Shown here piece after piece: positions 34,320 to 43,123 of a DNA stretch of 56,277 nt. Position numbers and translations under genes: made by a program. The stretch is from contig NZ_BMHK01000022.1 in the NCBI RefSeq assembly GCF_014640675.1, positions 1 through 56,277 on the forward strand, read 5' to 3'. The notes below the pieces were generated by a model. The model saw nothing but the letters and a program-made list of their open reading frames with translations. It searched no databases and was not told the origin of the DNA. The DNA is from Novosphingobium endophyticum (lineage in GTDB: Bacteria > Pseudomonadota > Alphaproteobacteria > Sphingomonadales > Sphingomonadaceae). Position 1 is the stretch's first letter; every line of letters begins with the position of its first letter.

Positions 34320-35756
34320 TCAGGCCGCCCGGCGACCGTCTGCGGCGGCGGTGGTTTCCACCAGCGCCTTGTGCAGTGCGCGCACGGCGGTCTCAAAATC
34401 GGCGCAATCGACGACGAACTGGATATCGACGTTACGGATCTGGTGCTGCATGGCCATCATCCCCACGCCCGCGCGGTCCAGCGCCACGAGCGCGTCGGGC
34501 ACCAGCCCCGGCCGGGCAATGTCGCTGCCGATCACCGAGACCATGGCGACCTTCTGCGCGCTGATCGCCGCGCCCGGATAGGCGCCCTGCAATTCCTCGA
34601 GGACGCGGGCCACTGTCTTGCCGGTCGCCGTGAGGTAGTGCGTGATCGTGTTGGCATTCGATGACTTGCTGACAATCCAGGCGCCGTGGCGCGTAAGTGC
34701 TTCCAGGATCGCGGCATCGTAGCCCTTTTCGCCCACCATGTCCTGCTCGAAGAACTGCAGCGCATGGACGGTCGGCACGCCGGTGACGATTTCCACCTTC
34801 GGCCGGTCGGACACATAGTTGCCGCAGATCAGCGTGCCTTCGTCCTCGCGGTCGAAAGTGTTGCGCACGCGCAGCGGAATATCGGTCTGGCGCAGGCCGC
34901 GCCCGGCGCGCGGATGGATCGCCTCCATGCCGAGGTTGGCAAGCTGGTCGGCGACGTCATAGTTGGTGCGGCCGATCTTGCGTGCCTTGCCCTTGCCGAC
35001 CAGCTTGGGATCGGCGCTGGAGAGGTGGAATTCCTTATGGATGATCGCCTCGCGTGCCTGTGTCAGCACGGCGATGCGCGAGAACGTCATCTCGGAATAG
35101 CCGCGCGCGTAGCGGCGCACCATCCCGTCGCTGCAGCCGGCATAGCCGGTGACGATCGGCAACTCGCGGGTGAGGTCGATGGGTTCCAGCGCCGCGAGGA
35201 TGCGTTCGTCGAGGCTGGCCTGGTCTTCCTCGCCGCAGTGGGTGAGGTCGACCATGCGCGCGTTGACGCCCCGGTGGCGCAGCAGCAGGGCGGTGCTGTG
35301 GGCGCTGTGCGCCTCGCCCAGCCCGGCAAGCATCTCGCGCACCGTCATGAGCTGGTCCTTGACCGAGAAGCGCCCGTGCGAGCGCAGCCGGTCGAGGTCT
35401 TCGAGGCAGGCGGCCAGCGAATCGATTCGCTGATCGACGAAGGCGTCCGCTTCATCGCGGCTGCCGGCGCGCGCGAACATGGTGGCGTTGCGCTCGTGCA
35501 TCGCGTTGCGGACATCTTCCAGCCCCTCGCGCCAGCACTCCTCTCCGTCGTTGTTGACGAAGCGGGCATGGACGCCGGGAGCGCCGGTCTTCTTGTGCTC
35601 CAGCAGCAGGTCGGTCATGCCCGCGTAGGCCGAAACGACGAAGATGCGGTTGTAAAGCTCCGCGCCTTCGCGGCCGGCGATCAGCACGTTGTCGAATACG
35701 GTGGCGGTGGCGGCCATGGAAGTGCCGCCGATCTTTTCGACGCTATGGTTGCCCAT
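34320..35756 (-). CDS. ask: Aspartate kinase dedicated to ectoine synthesis (Ask_Ect)
   Basis: Phosphorylates aspartate, the first step toward aspartate semialdehyde for ectoine. It is a 478-residue protein. EKIGGTSM replaces the KFGGTS start of ordinary aspartokinases, and C-terminal ACT-like segments follow (AMVSVIGSDIARPG, IQFVVDCADFETAV). The divergent sequence and its place at the end of the ect genes match the ectoine-specific aspartokinase. Such isozymes typically escape normal feedback control. The start is ATG 35756, which overlaps the ectD stop by one base. Confidence 0.9.
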   Translation of the reverse strand: MGNHSVEKIGGTSMAATATVFDNVLIAGREGAELYNRIFVVSAYAGMTDLLLEHKKTGAPGVHARFVNNDGEECWREGLEDVRNAMHERNATMFARAGSRDEADAFVDQRIDSLAACLEDLDRLRSHGRFSVKDQLMTVREMLAGLGEAHSAHSTALLLRHRGVNARMVDLTHCGEEDQASLDERILAALEPIDLTRELPIVTGYAGCSDGMVRRYARGYSEMTFSRIAVLTQAREAIIHKEFHLSSADPKLVGKGKARKIGRTNYDVADQLANLGMEAIHPRAGRGLRQTDIPLRVRNTFDREDEGTLICGNYVSDRPKVEIVTGVPTVHALQFFEQDMVGEKGYDAAILEALTRHGAWIVSKSSNANTITHYLTATGKTVARVLEELQGAYPGAAISAQKVAMVSVIGSDIARPGLVPDALVALDRAGVGMMAMQHQIRNVDIQFVVDCADFETAVRALHKALVETTAAADGRRAA

Positions 35757-36673
35757 CACACCAATTCCCCTGTCAGTAGGCCGCTTACCGGGCGCAGTGC
35801 CGGTGTTTCGGCGCGCGCGGCGATGAATTCGGGCCGAGGCGTCTCGGGGCCGAAAGGACGCTCCAGCCGGTTCGAGACGGCGTTGAAGACGAAGAACACG
35901 TTTGAGCGCGGGAAGGGCGTGATGTTGCCGTTCGAACCGTGCATCGTGTTGCAGTCGAAGATGATCACCGTGCCGGGCTTGCCGGTCGGCGCGACGATGC
36001 CGTGCCGGTGCGCCATTTCAGCCAGGCTCTGATCGTCGGGCACGCCGTATTCCTGCTTGCGCAGCGACGTCCTGTAATGGTTTTCCGGCGTCTCGCCGAC
36101 GCAGGTCAGGTAATTCCGATGCGATCCGGGGATCAGCATCAGCGGGCCGTTGTTGGCCGTGTTCTCGGCCAGCAGGACCGACATGGACAGCGCGCGCATG
36201 CGCGGCATGCCGTCCTCGACGTGCCAGGTTTCGAAGTCGGAGTGCCAGTAGAACTCCTTGCCCAGGAAGCCCGGCTTGTAGTTGAGGCGGGTCTGGTGGA
36301 GGTAGATGTCGTCGTTGAGCAGGAACCGGGCGACGCCGGCCAGCCGCTCGTCGGCCGCAAGGCGCGCCATCAGGCGGTTCTGCGTGTGGACCGAAAAGAC
36401 CGAGCGTACTTCCTTGCCGCCCGGTTCGGCGATCACCGTCTCGGGTTCGAGCGCGTCGGGATCGGCGAGGATCTTGGCCGCCTCTGTCTGGAGCGCCGCG
36501 ATCTCATCCGCGGAAAACAGGTCTTCGAGCACGAGAAAGCCGTCGCGCTCGAAGCCTTCGGTCTGCGCACGCGTCAATGGCGCCGCTTCGGTCCACGTGC
36601 CGTGCACGACAGGATCGGTGCGCGGGAGCATCTCGGGCTCTGCCGCGCATCGCGAAGGATAGATGTCCTGCAT
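35756..36673 (-). CDS. ectD: Ectoine 5-hydroxylase
   Basis: A non-haem Fe(II)/2-oxoglutarate dioxygenase converting ectoine to 5-hydroxyectoine. The 305-residue protein shows the EctD signature FYWHSDFETWHVEDGMPRMR, which includes iron ligands His144 and Asp146, with His245 (NTMHGSNGN) as the third ligand and FPRSN supplying the 2-oxoglutarate arginine. An AGGGG sequence lies 7 nt before the ATG. It sits between ectC and ask, overlapping the ask start. Confidence 0.95.
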   Translation of the reverse strand: MQDIYPSRCAAEPEMLPRTDPVVHGTWTEAAPLTRAQTEGFERDGFLVLEDLFSADEIAALQTEAAKILADPDALEPETVIAEPGGKEVRSVFSVHTQNRLMARLAADERLAGVARFLLNDDIYLHQTRLNYKPGFLGKEFYWHSDFETWHVEDGMPRMRALSMSVLLAENTANNGPLMLIPGSHRNYLTCVGETPENHYRTSLRKQEYGVPDDQSLAEMAHRHGIVAPTGKPGTVIIFDCNTMHGSNGNITPFPRSNVFFVFNAVSNRLERPFGPETPRPEFIAARAETPALRPVSGLLTGELV

Positions 36674-36703
36674 GGGAATTCCCCTGCTTGGTTCTGACTG
36701 CGA

Positions 36704-37117
36704 TCAGGTACTGAATTCAGGCTCGGCGGGCACTTGCGGATCGGCCGGATAGGCGCCGTTCTCGTCGTGCACCTCGTCGCCTGTCACCGGCGGGTTGAAC
36801 ACGCAGGCGGTCAGGATATTGGTCTCGCAGCGCACGATATGCCGGTCGTGCTCGTTGAGGGCATACATGACGCCCGGCGCCAGCCTGTGAACCTCGCCGG
36901 TGGCAAGGTCCTCGATCGTGCCGGTGCCCTTGAGCACCATGACCGACTCCAGGTGGTTCTGGTAATGCATGTGGAGTTCCGCGCCGGCGTAGAGCGTCGT
37001 GATGTGGAACGAGAAGCCCATGCCGTCGTCCTTGAGCAGCATGCGCGCGCTTTCCCAGCCGTCGGATTTGACGTTGCGGTCCGAGTCGCGGATTTTCGAG
37101 AGTTTGCGAACGATCAT
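36704..37117 (-). CDS. ectC: L-ectoine synthase
   Basis: Cyclises N-gamma-acetyl-diaminobutyrate to ectoine. The 137-residue cupin begins [16 protein letters not shown] and carries the metal-site residues in [27 protein letters not shown] and the RHIVRC strand, all characteristic of EctC. GGAG lies 10 nt upstream. It is spaced 15 nt from ectB and 30 nt from ectD. Confidence 0.96.
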   Translation of the reverse strand: MIVRKLSKIRDSDRNVKSDGWESARMLLKDDGMGFSFHITTLYAGAELHMHYQNHLESVMVLKGTGTIEDLATGEVHRLAPGVMYALNEHDRHIVRCETNILTACVFNPPVTGDEVHDENGAYPADPQVPAEPEFST

Positions 37118-37132
37118 CTGGGTAGTATCTCC

Positions 37133-38437
37133 TTATTCCGCGGCCACGTCGTAGGCGGCCGCGAGCACGTCGCGCGTGCAGCGTTCGAGGATGTCGAGCC
37201 CGGCGGCGAGTTCGTCGTCGCTGATGACGAGAGGCGCCAAGACCTTGACGATTTCGTCGTGCGCGCCGCTGGTCTCGATGATCAGGCCCTGCGCAAAGCA
37301 GGCGGAAGTAATGGCCTCGGCCGCCTCGCCCGAGCCCACGTCGATGCCGCGCATCATGCCGCGCCCGCGCGTCGAAAGGCCAAGGTCGGCCGCCAGACGC
37401 TCGAGCCGCGCGGCAAGCAGGTCGCCTCGCCGCTTGACGTCGGCAATGAAGCCCTCGTCGCCCCAGAAGTGGCGCAATGCCGCGTCGGCGGTGACGAAGG
37501 CATGGTTGTTGCCCCGGAAGGTGCCGTTGTGCTCGCCCGGCGACCACTGATCTAGCTCGGGGCGGAACAGCGTCAGCGCGAAAGGCAGGCCCATGCCGGA
37601 AAGCGACTTGGCCAGCGTGACGATGTCCGGCGTGAAGCCCATCTCCTCGAAGCTGAAGAAGCCGCCGGTGCGCCCGCAGCCGGCCTGGATGTCGTCTACG
37701 ATCAGCAGCGCGCCGTGGCGCTTGGCGATGGCCGCGATCCTGCGAAGCCATTGGGGCGAGGCGGCGTTGAGCCCGCCTTCGCCCTGCACCGTCTCGACGA
37801 TGATCGCCGCCGGCGCATCGAGGCCGCTGGAGGGATCGGCAAGCCGCTGTTCGAGCAGATCGGCGGTGTCCACGTCCGGGCCGTAGTAGCCGTCGTAGGG
37901 TTCGTGGCTGACGTGCGAGAGCGGCACGCCCGCGCCGCCGCGCTTGGCGGCATTGCCGGTGCAGGCGAGCGCGCCCAGCGTCATGCCATGAAAGCCGTTG
38001 GTGAAGGCGATCACCAGTTCGCGTCCGGTGACCTTGCGAGCCAGCTTGATTGCCGCCTCTACCGCGTTGGTGCCGGTCGGGCCGGTGAACATGGCGCGAT
38101 AGTCGAGGCCGCGCGGCTTCAGGATCACTGTCTCCAGCGCTTCCAGGAAGCTGGCCTTGGCATCGGTGTGCAGATCAAGGCCGTGGGTGATGCCGTCAGC
38201 GGAGATGTAGTCGAGCAGGGCCTGCTTGAGCACGGGGTGATTGTGCCCGTAATTGAGCGTCGAGCAGCCGGCCAGGAAGTCGAGATAACGGCCGCCCTGA
38301 TCGTCGTGGATCCAGACGTGCTCGGCCCGGTTGAACTGGCGCGGCATTGCCCGGGAATAGCTGCGCACCACGGATTCGCGGCGCTCGTAGATGCCCCGGT
38401 CGGGAATATTCTGGCTGGGTTTCGGCATGATTGTCAT
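37133..38437 (-). CDS. ectB: Diaminobutyrate-2-oxoglutarate transaminase
   Basis: A PLP enzyme that makes L-2,4-diaminobutyrate from aspartate semialdehyde. The 434-residue protein has the class III aminotransferase motifs: FLAGCSTLNYGHNHP, FTGPTGTNAVEAAIKLAR, VDDIQAGCGRTG, and the PLP lysine in TLAKSLSGMGLPFAL. The ATG at 38437 overlaps the ectA stop as ATGA, which decides the start. The frame extends upstream only as an ectA shadow. Confidence 0.95.
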   Translation of the reverse strand: MTIMPKPSQNIPDRGIYERRESVVRSYSRAMPRQFNRAEHVWIHDDQGGRYLDFLAGCSTLNYGHNHPVLKQALLDYISADGITHGLDLHTDAKASFLEALETVILKPRGLDYRAMFTGPTGTNAVEAAIKLARKVTGRELVIAFTNGFHGMTLGALACTGNAAKRGGAGVPLSHVSHEPYDGYYGPDVDTADLLEQRLADPSSGLDAPAAIIVETVQGEGGLNAASPQWLRRIAAIAKRHGALLIVDDIQAGCGRTGGFFSFEEMGFTPDIVTLAKSLSGMGLPFALTLFRPELDQWSPGEHNGTFRGNNHAFVTADAALRHFWGDEGFIADVKRRGDLLAARLERLAADLGLSTRGRGMMRGIDVGSGEAAEAITSACFAQGLIIETSGAHDEIVKVLAPLVISDDELAAGLDILERCTRDVLAAAYDVAAE

Positions 38438-39039
38438 GACAGCGAAATCTCCGGTTTGGCCGGTCGGGCGTCGCCGGCCGGTTGGGTATGGAAAGGGCCG
38501 ATGCGAATTTGCCATTCGGTTGCGTGCGCGCCGGCGAAGTGAATCTGTTGGTCGAAGCGCGGGGTCCGCTCCAGGGGCGCCTCGCGCCGCCGCGCGAAGC
38601 TGCGGAACATGGCGAGCGATGCGTCGTTATCGGGCGTGACGGTCGTCGTAAGCGCGGTCACCCCATGCGTCGCGGGCCGCCCCAGCAGGGCATCGAGCAT
38701 GCGCCCGCCAAGGCCCTGCCCGCGCGCCTTCTCCGATACCGCGACTTGCCAGACGAACAGCTCACCGGGGCGCGTGGGGGGGCGATAGGCGGAAATCCAT
38801 CCCATCAGCTCGCCGCCGCGCTCCGCGATGATGCAGGTGTCGGCAAAGTCGCTGCACTGGAGCAGGTTGCAATACGCGGAATTGGTATCGAGCGGCGGGC
38901 AGGCGGCAATCAGGCTGGTGACGGCCGGCCCGTCTTCGGCGCGAGGCTCTCTGAAACTGAACGCTTCCTCGCCTGGTTCGGGAGAAAGCGTGTTGTCCCG
39001 CGGCGATCCGGGGATCGCTTTGGTCTTCCGGTCGGAAAT
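38434..39039 (-). CDS. ectA: Diaminobutyrate acetyltransferase, apparent ATT start
   Basis: Acetylates L-2,4-diaminobutyrate, the second ectoine step. It is a GNAT protein of about 201 residues. FREPRAEDGPAVTSLI, CPPLDTNSAYCNLLQ, and the acetyl-CoA loop VAVSEKARGQGLGGRM are EctA-specific. The first in-frame ATG, at 38805, would cut off the first third of the domain, including the PPLDTNSAYC block. Upstream of it the frame holds no ATG, GTG or TTG, and it is closed by TAA at 39045. GGGAGG (39051-39046) lies 6 nt before an ATT at 39039 and 3 nt before a second ATT at 39042. I therefore place the start at ATT 39039. Confidence 0.85.
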   Translation of the reverse strand: MSDRKTKAIPGSPRDNTLSPEPGEEAFSFREPRAEDGPAVTSLIAACPPLDTNSAYCNLLQCSDFADTCIIAERGGELMGWISAYRPPTRPGELFVWQVAVSEKARGQGLGGRMLDALLGRPATHGVTALTTTVTPDNDASLAMFRSFARRREAPLERTPRFDQQIHFAGAHATEWQIRIGPFHTQPAGDARPAKPEISLS

Positions 39040-39100
39040 AATTTACCTCCCAAAGGATTTTTCAGTTCAAATAGGCGCTTCGCTGCGCCCGATGTGGCGC

Positions 39101-39130
39101 CGTATATGAGGATTGTGACGCTTTTATCAA
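39101..39130 (-). promoter_or_regulatory. Candidate ectA promoter
   Basis: On the minus strand, TTGATA (39130-39125) and TATACG (39106-39101) are 18 nt apart, a fair match to a sigma-70-type -35/-10. The leader to the ATT start would be about 55 nt. Inferred from sequence only. Confidence 0.45.
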
Positions 39131-39181
39131 CCCATTATGCTGGAGCAGCGCCTCCCGGAGGGCGCGCGCCTTGCCAAAATG

Positions 39182-39225
39182 CTTAGTTTGACTAAGGGAA
39201 ATTCGATTGTCGCGGACGGCGACAA
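39182..39225. promoter_or_regulatory. Two palindromes in the ectA-ectR gap (candidate EctR operators)
   Basis: CTTAGT-ttg-ACTAAG (39182-39196) and TTGTCGC-ggacg-GCGACAA (39207-39225) are both perfect inverted repeats. They lie between the ectA promoter region and the divergent MarR gene, the expected place for operator sites of a dimeric regulator that controls ect genes and itself. Confidence 0.5.
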
Positions 39226-39241
39226 AAAGTAGAAAACCGCT

Positions 39242-39730
39242 GTGGAAACCGATTTTTTGCATCCTACGCTACGCGCGCTTCGCCGACTCCTGCGAGTCAC
39301 CGAACTGGGGGGAAAGCAGCTGGCCGCTGTGACGGGGCTGACGACGTCGCAGCTCATGGTGTTGCAGGAGGTCGACCGCGGGGGGGAGGTCATGCCCAGC
39401 GCCGTGGCGCATGCGCTCCAGTTCAGCCAGGCAACGATCACGACGCTGGTGGACCGTCTGGTCGCGGTGGGTCTCGTCACACGCCAGCGCAGCGACCTCG
39501 ACAAGCGGCGGATGCTGTTGCGGATCACCGACGAGGGCCGGTCGGTCCTGAACCGTGCGCCTGACATGCTCCAGGACCGCTTCGGAGAACGCTATTCCTC
39601 GTTGCCGGAATGGGAGCAGGCGATGATCCTCGCCGGGCTCGAACGTCTCAGCGAGCTGCTCGGCGCGAGCGACATCGACGCCGCGCCGCTGCTCGATTCC
39701 GGACCCATCGACCGCGGGCTGCAGGGCTGA
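39242..39730 (+). CDS. ectR: MarR-family regulator EctR
   Basis: A 162-residue winged-helix regulator: LTTSQLMVLQEVDRGGEV, the recognition region FSQATITTLVDRLVAVGLVTRQRSD, and the wing DKRRMLLRITDEG. It is divergent from ectA, as the EctR repressors of ectoine operons are in halotolerant methylotrophs, so control of the ect genes is likely. GTG start with no clear Shine-Dalgarno sequence, suggesting weak translation or a nearly leaderless transcript. Confidence 0.88.
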   Translation: METDFLHPTLRALRRLLRVTELGGKQLAAVTGLTTSQLMVLQEVDRGGEVMPSAVAHALQFSQATITTLVDRLVAVGLVTRQRSDLDKRRMLLRITDEGRSVLNRAPDMLQDRFGERYSSLPEWEQAMILAGLERLSELLGASDIDAAPLLDSGPIDRGLQG

Positions 39731-39821
39731 CCGTGCCGCCCGGCCAACCCTGCCGGATCATTGCAAACATGCCTGTAGATGCCCATCTCGGGATCATCGA
39801 CAAGATAGGGGGCACAAGGCC

Positions 39822-40454
39822 ATGCTTATCGCCGTTGATGGTCCCGTAGCAGCGGGAAAAGGCGCAATTGCCGGTGCGCTGGCCCGGCGTTTCAAACTTC
39901 CGCATCTCAATACGGGGCTGCACTATCGCGCCGTCGCCCGGCAGGTTCTGCTCAATGGCGGCAATGTCGATGATGAAGACGACGCGTTCGATGCCTGCGA
40001 TTTCCCGATCGAACTGCTCAGTGAGCCGCACCTGATTTCCGAACTGATCGCGGACCTTGCGAGCCATGTTGCTGTTTTCCCGGCGGTGCGGCAGGCCCTG
40101 TTCGAGCGGGAATGGGCCTTTGCCCATCGGCGCGGCGGCGCAGTGCTGGAGGGGCGCGACATCGGGACGGTGATAGCGCCCGATGCCGATCTCAAGTTCT
40201 ATGTCACTGCCGAGCCTGCCATCCGCATCCGCCACCGTTTCGAAGCGCTGATGGAAGCCGAATATCCGATCGAACTGAGGGAAGTGGCGGCCGAACTGAC
40301 GGCGCGAGACAAGCGAGACCGGGAACGCGCGCAGGCGCCGCTCAGGGCCGCGAGCGATGCGATCGTTCTCGACACCTCGCAACTGATGCGCCGCGACGCG
40401 GTTACGGCGGCGATCGATGCTGCGGAAGGGCGGCTGGCCGTTGGTATCAGTTGA
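39822..40454 (+). CDS. (d)CMP kinase-like nucleoside monophosphate kinase
   Basis: A 210-residue P-loop kinase with AVDGPVAAGKGAIAGALA at the N terminus, NTGLHYRAVARQ, and ALEGRDIGTVIAPDADLKFYVT, which are the cytidylate kinase motifs. Regions after the P-loop are shorter and more divergent than in a standard Cmk, and the usual rpsA neighbour is absent. It may therefore be a paralogue rather than the housekeeping enzyme. The 3' end overlaps the convergent YbaK-like gene by 8 nt. Confidence 0.8.
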   Translation: MLIAVDGPVAAGKGAIAGALARRFKLPHLNTGLHYRAVARQVLLNGGNVDDEDDAFDACDFPIELLSEPHLISELIADLASHVAVFPAVRQALFEREWAFAHRRGGAVLEGRDIGTVIAPDADLKFYVTAEPAIRIRHRFEALMEAEYPIELREVAAELTARDKRDRERAQAPLRAASDAIVLDTSQLMRRDAVTAAIDAAEGRLAVGIS

Positions 40455-40932
40455 GCATGCCGAAGGCGCAATGCCTGGACTTGCCGTTCATCCGTCGCCA
40501 GTCCGCGCCTTCGATGGCAACCAGCGTGCGGTGATCGCCGCCTTCGAAGAAGATCTCGTCATCCCTGTCCGTTTCCTCACGCATGAGGTCGTCGTCGACG
40601 ATGACTTCCAGGCCATAGGCGGCGCCCAGCGCCGGAATGGCCCCGAATTCGCAGTCGGGAAAGCTCATCGCCGCTTCCGGTTCCTTGAGCAGGCGGACAT
40701 CGCGGCCGAGCGATCTGCGAAGCCGGTTCAGGTCCACTCTCCGGGACGCGGGCAGCACCGCCAGAAGGTAGTCATCGCCTGCCTGCAGCATCACGCCTTT
40801 TGCCACATGATTGCCGGAGACATGCGCGGCCTGCGCGGCCTGTGCCGAGGTGAAGGTGCGATCGTGCGGGATCTCGTCGTAGGCCGTGCCACAGCCCGTG
40901 AGATACTCGCGCAGGTGAGGTGAGATAGCCAT
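40447..40932 (-). CDS. YbaK/aminoacyl-tRNA deacylase domain protein
   Basis: A 161-residue free-standing editing-domain protein of the YbaK/ProX superfamily, which hydrolyses mischarged aminoacyl-tRNA. It shows THTSAQAAQAAHVSGNHVAKG-like and LPASRRVDLNRLRR segments, and GAIPALGAAYGLEVIVDDDLM, which match the family. The exact tRNA target (Cys-tRNA-Pro, Ala-tRNA-Pro or another) is not evident. The start is ATG 40932, since the frame extends upstream without conservation. Confidence 0.8.
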   Translation of the reverse strand: MAISPHLREYLTGCGTAYDEIPHDRTFTSAQAAQAAHVSGNHVAKGVMLQAGDDYLLAVLPASRRVDLNRLRRSLGRDVRLLKEPEAAMSFPDCEFGAIPALGAAYGLEVIVDDDLMREETDRDDEIFFEGGDHRTLVAIEGADWRRMNGKSRHCAFGMLN

Positions 40933-41183
40933 GGCGTTCTCCAGTCCATCCGGAGCGCTGTACGGCCTGTCCCGAAGGTGCGGTCCGCAAGAGGGCTTCG
41001 GGACCGAGCCGGGCGCCAGGTCGGACCAGCGCCTTTGGTGCGGCGAATTATAGCAGAGACTCGCGCCGCCTCCAACGGGCAAGCGCCGGAATTGCGACAG
41101 GCATGCGGCCATTTACGGCGGATCGGACATGACCTGCCGTGAAGCTTGCTGAAAGGGACGGAATCGGGCCTCTGACCGGGCTG

Positions 41184-41402
41184 TCAGCCGCGGGCGCCCA
41201 CCGGGATCTGAACCTCAAGAACCGGCCCGCGTCCTACGGGGTATTCTTCCAGGCCCACGTCCTGCTGATCAGCTTTGCGCCGGTACGTCTCGGCCATGGC
41301 GCGATGCATCTTGCGCGCTTCGGCATCGGCCGTCGCATTCGCAAGAGAATCGTGCATTTCAGCACGTTGACGATATTCGGCCGACGAAAGATTGCCTTCC
41401 AT
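41184..41402 (-). CDS. Small conserved protein of unknown function
   Basis: A 72-residue protein with a helical, charged centre (YRQRAEMHDSLANATADA and KMHRAMAETYRRKA) and a short proline/glycine tail. The start at ATG 41402 has GGAGGA 7 nt upstream, a strong site that supports expression. Similar short helical proteins are common in sphingomonads. No function can be assigned. Confidence 0.6.
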   Translation of the reverse strand: MEGNLSSAEYRQRAEMHDSLANATADAEARKMHRAMAETYRRKADQQDVGLEEYPVGRGPVLEVQIPVGARG

Positions 41403-41584
41403 TCGTCTTCCTCCGGGTTCTGCCCCACCCACCAGCATTTGCATGCCGACGAAGGGTGGTTACGCCGGAATCCATGCACCGGCAAGCCCGCATGGCTGAG
41501 CCGGCAATTCCAAGCGACCAATCTACGCCAGAATAGACTGGAAGGGAACCCGAATCGAGGTAACTCGGCGCGTCAGGAGACCGT

Positions 41585-43123
41585 TCAGAAGAATAAGCCG
41601 GGCCGCGGCTCTATCGTGTAAGTGTTGAGACTCTTCCTGTCGGCGCCGGACACCTCGGTCAAAATCACCTCATATCCCCACAGGTCGGCGAGATGCTGCA
41701 GCACCCGCTCCGCATCGTCGGGTTCGAGCAGCACCTTGTCGCGCACGCTGTGTTCGAGCAGGAGCTTGCGGTCGCTGTCGAAATCGACGTCCACGATCTG
41801 GATGTCGGGATCCTGCCAGGCGACGTCGTGGTGGCGCGCCAGGGTCCGGCGAATCTCGCGGTAGCCTTGCTCGTCGTGGATCGCCGCGACCCGGACCTCG
41901 TCCTCGCTTTCGTTGTCGTCGAGCTTGAAAAGACGCCATTTTCTGATGAGATGAGGGCTGAGGAACTGGGCGACGAAGCTTTCGTCGCGGTAGTTCGCCC
42001 AGGCGTTCTTCAGCACCTCGACCGGTTCGTTCCCGCCGGCGAATTCGGGGAACCAGAGCCGGTCCTCCTCGGTGGGGTCGATGCAGATGCGCTCGATGTC
42101 TTGCATGATGCCAAAGCCGAGCGCGTAAGGATTGTGGCCGCCATAGTGCCCCGAATCGTAGACCGGCTGGTAGAGCACGTTCGAGTGCGAGTGCAGGAAC
42201 TCCATGAAGGCGCCGTCGCTGATCTGTCCGGTTTTGTGCAACCGTTCCAGAATCCGGTAGTGGCACCAGACGGCGCAACCCTCGTTCATGACCTTGGTCT
42301 GGCGCTGCGGATAGAAATATTGCGCGATGAGCCGGACGATTCGTAGGATTTCGCGCTGCCAGCCCCTGAGTCGCGGAGCGGACTTCTCCAGGAAATAGAG
42401 GACGTTTTCCTGCGGGAGCCCGAACGTCCGGCGGCGCTCGTCGCGATTCTCGCGCTTGCCGCGCTTTTTCTTGGGCAGTGTGCGCCACAAGGGGTTGTAG
42501 GTCGCTTCCTCGTAGGCGCGGCGCTCCTCCTCGCGCCGTCGCTCCGCGTTGAGGTTCAGGGGCGCGGCGCGCGGATAGCGGTGGATGCCCTGCTGCATCA
42601 GCGCATGCGCGGCATCGAGCAGCCGTTCCACTTCGGCCTGCCCATGCCGTTCCTCGCACCGGGCGATGTAGTGCCGCGCGAATTCGAGGTAATCGAGGAT
42701 GCCCTCGGCATCGGTCCATTGCTTGAAGACGTAATTGTTCTTGAAGAAGTGGTTGTGGCCGAATGCGGCGTGCGCGATCACCAGCGTCTGCATGGTCGCG
42801 CTGTTTTCCTCCATGACGTAGCTGATGCAGGGATCGGAATTGATCACCAGCTCGTAGGCCAGGCCGCGCAGCCCCTTGCGATAGAGCAGGTCGTTGGCGA
42901 GGAACTGCTTTCCGAACGACCAGTGCTTGTAGAAGATCGGCATCCCGGTCGAGGCATAGGCGTCGAGCATCTGCTCGGACGTGATCACCTCGATCCGGTT
43001 GGGATAGACATTGAGGCCCAGTTCGCCGATGGCGATGCGCTCCACCGCGTCGTAGATCCGCTGCAAGGTGTCGAAGTCCCAGTCGCTGCCGCGGTAAAGC
43101 AGGGTGGAGGTCGGTGCGTTCAT
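41585..43123 (-). CDS. SpoVR family protein
   Basis: A 512-residue protein of the SpoVR/YcgB family, found in many non-sporulating bacteria beside PrkA and YeaH. Conserved blocks include YPNRIEVITSEQMLDAY, MPIFYKHWSFGKQF, SYVMEENSATMQTLVIAHA, and NEGCAVWCHYRIL. The family role is linked to stress and stationary phase, though the biochemistry is unknown. The start ATG overlaps the stop of the DUF444 gene (ATGA). Last in the prkA operon. Confidence 0.94.
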   Translation of the reverse strand: MNAPTSTLLYRGSDWDFDTLQRIYDAVERIAIGELGLNVYPNRIEVITSEQMLDAYASTGMPIFYKHWSFGKQFLANDLLYRKGLRGLAYELVINSDPCISYVMEENSATMQTLVIAHAAFGHNHFFKNNYVFKQWTDAEGILDYLEFARHYIARCEERHGQAEVERLLDAAHALMQQGIHRYPRAAPLNLNAERRREEERRAYEEATYNPLWRTLPKKKRGKRENRDERRRTFGLPQENVLYFLEKSAPRLRGWQREILRIVRLIAQYFYPQRQTKVMNEGCAVWCHYRILERLHKTGQISDGAFMEFLHSHSNVLYQPVYDSGHYGGHNPYALGFGIMQDIERICIDPTEEDRLWFPEFAGGNEPVEVLKNAWANYRDESFVAQFLSPHLIRKWRLFKLDDNESEDEVRVAAIHDEQGYREIRRTLARHHDVAWQDPDIQIVDVDFDSDRKLLLEHSVRDKVLLEPDDAERVLQHLADLWGYEVILTEVSGADRKSLNTYTIEPRPGLFF

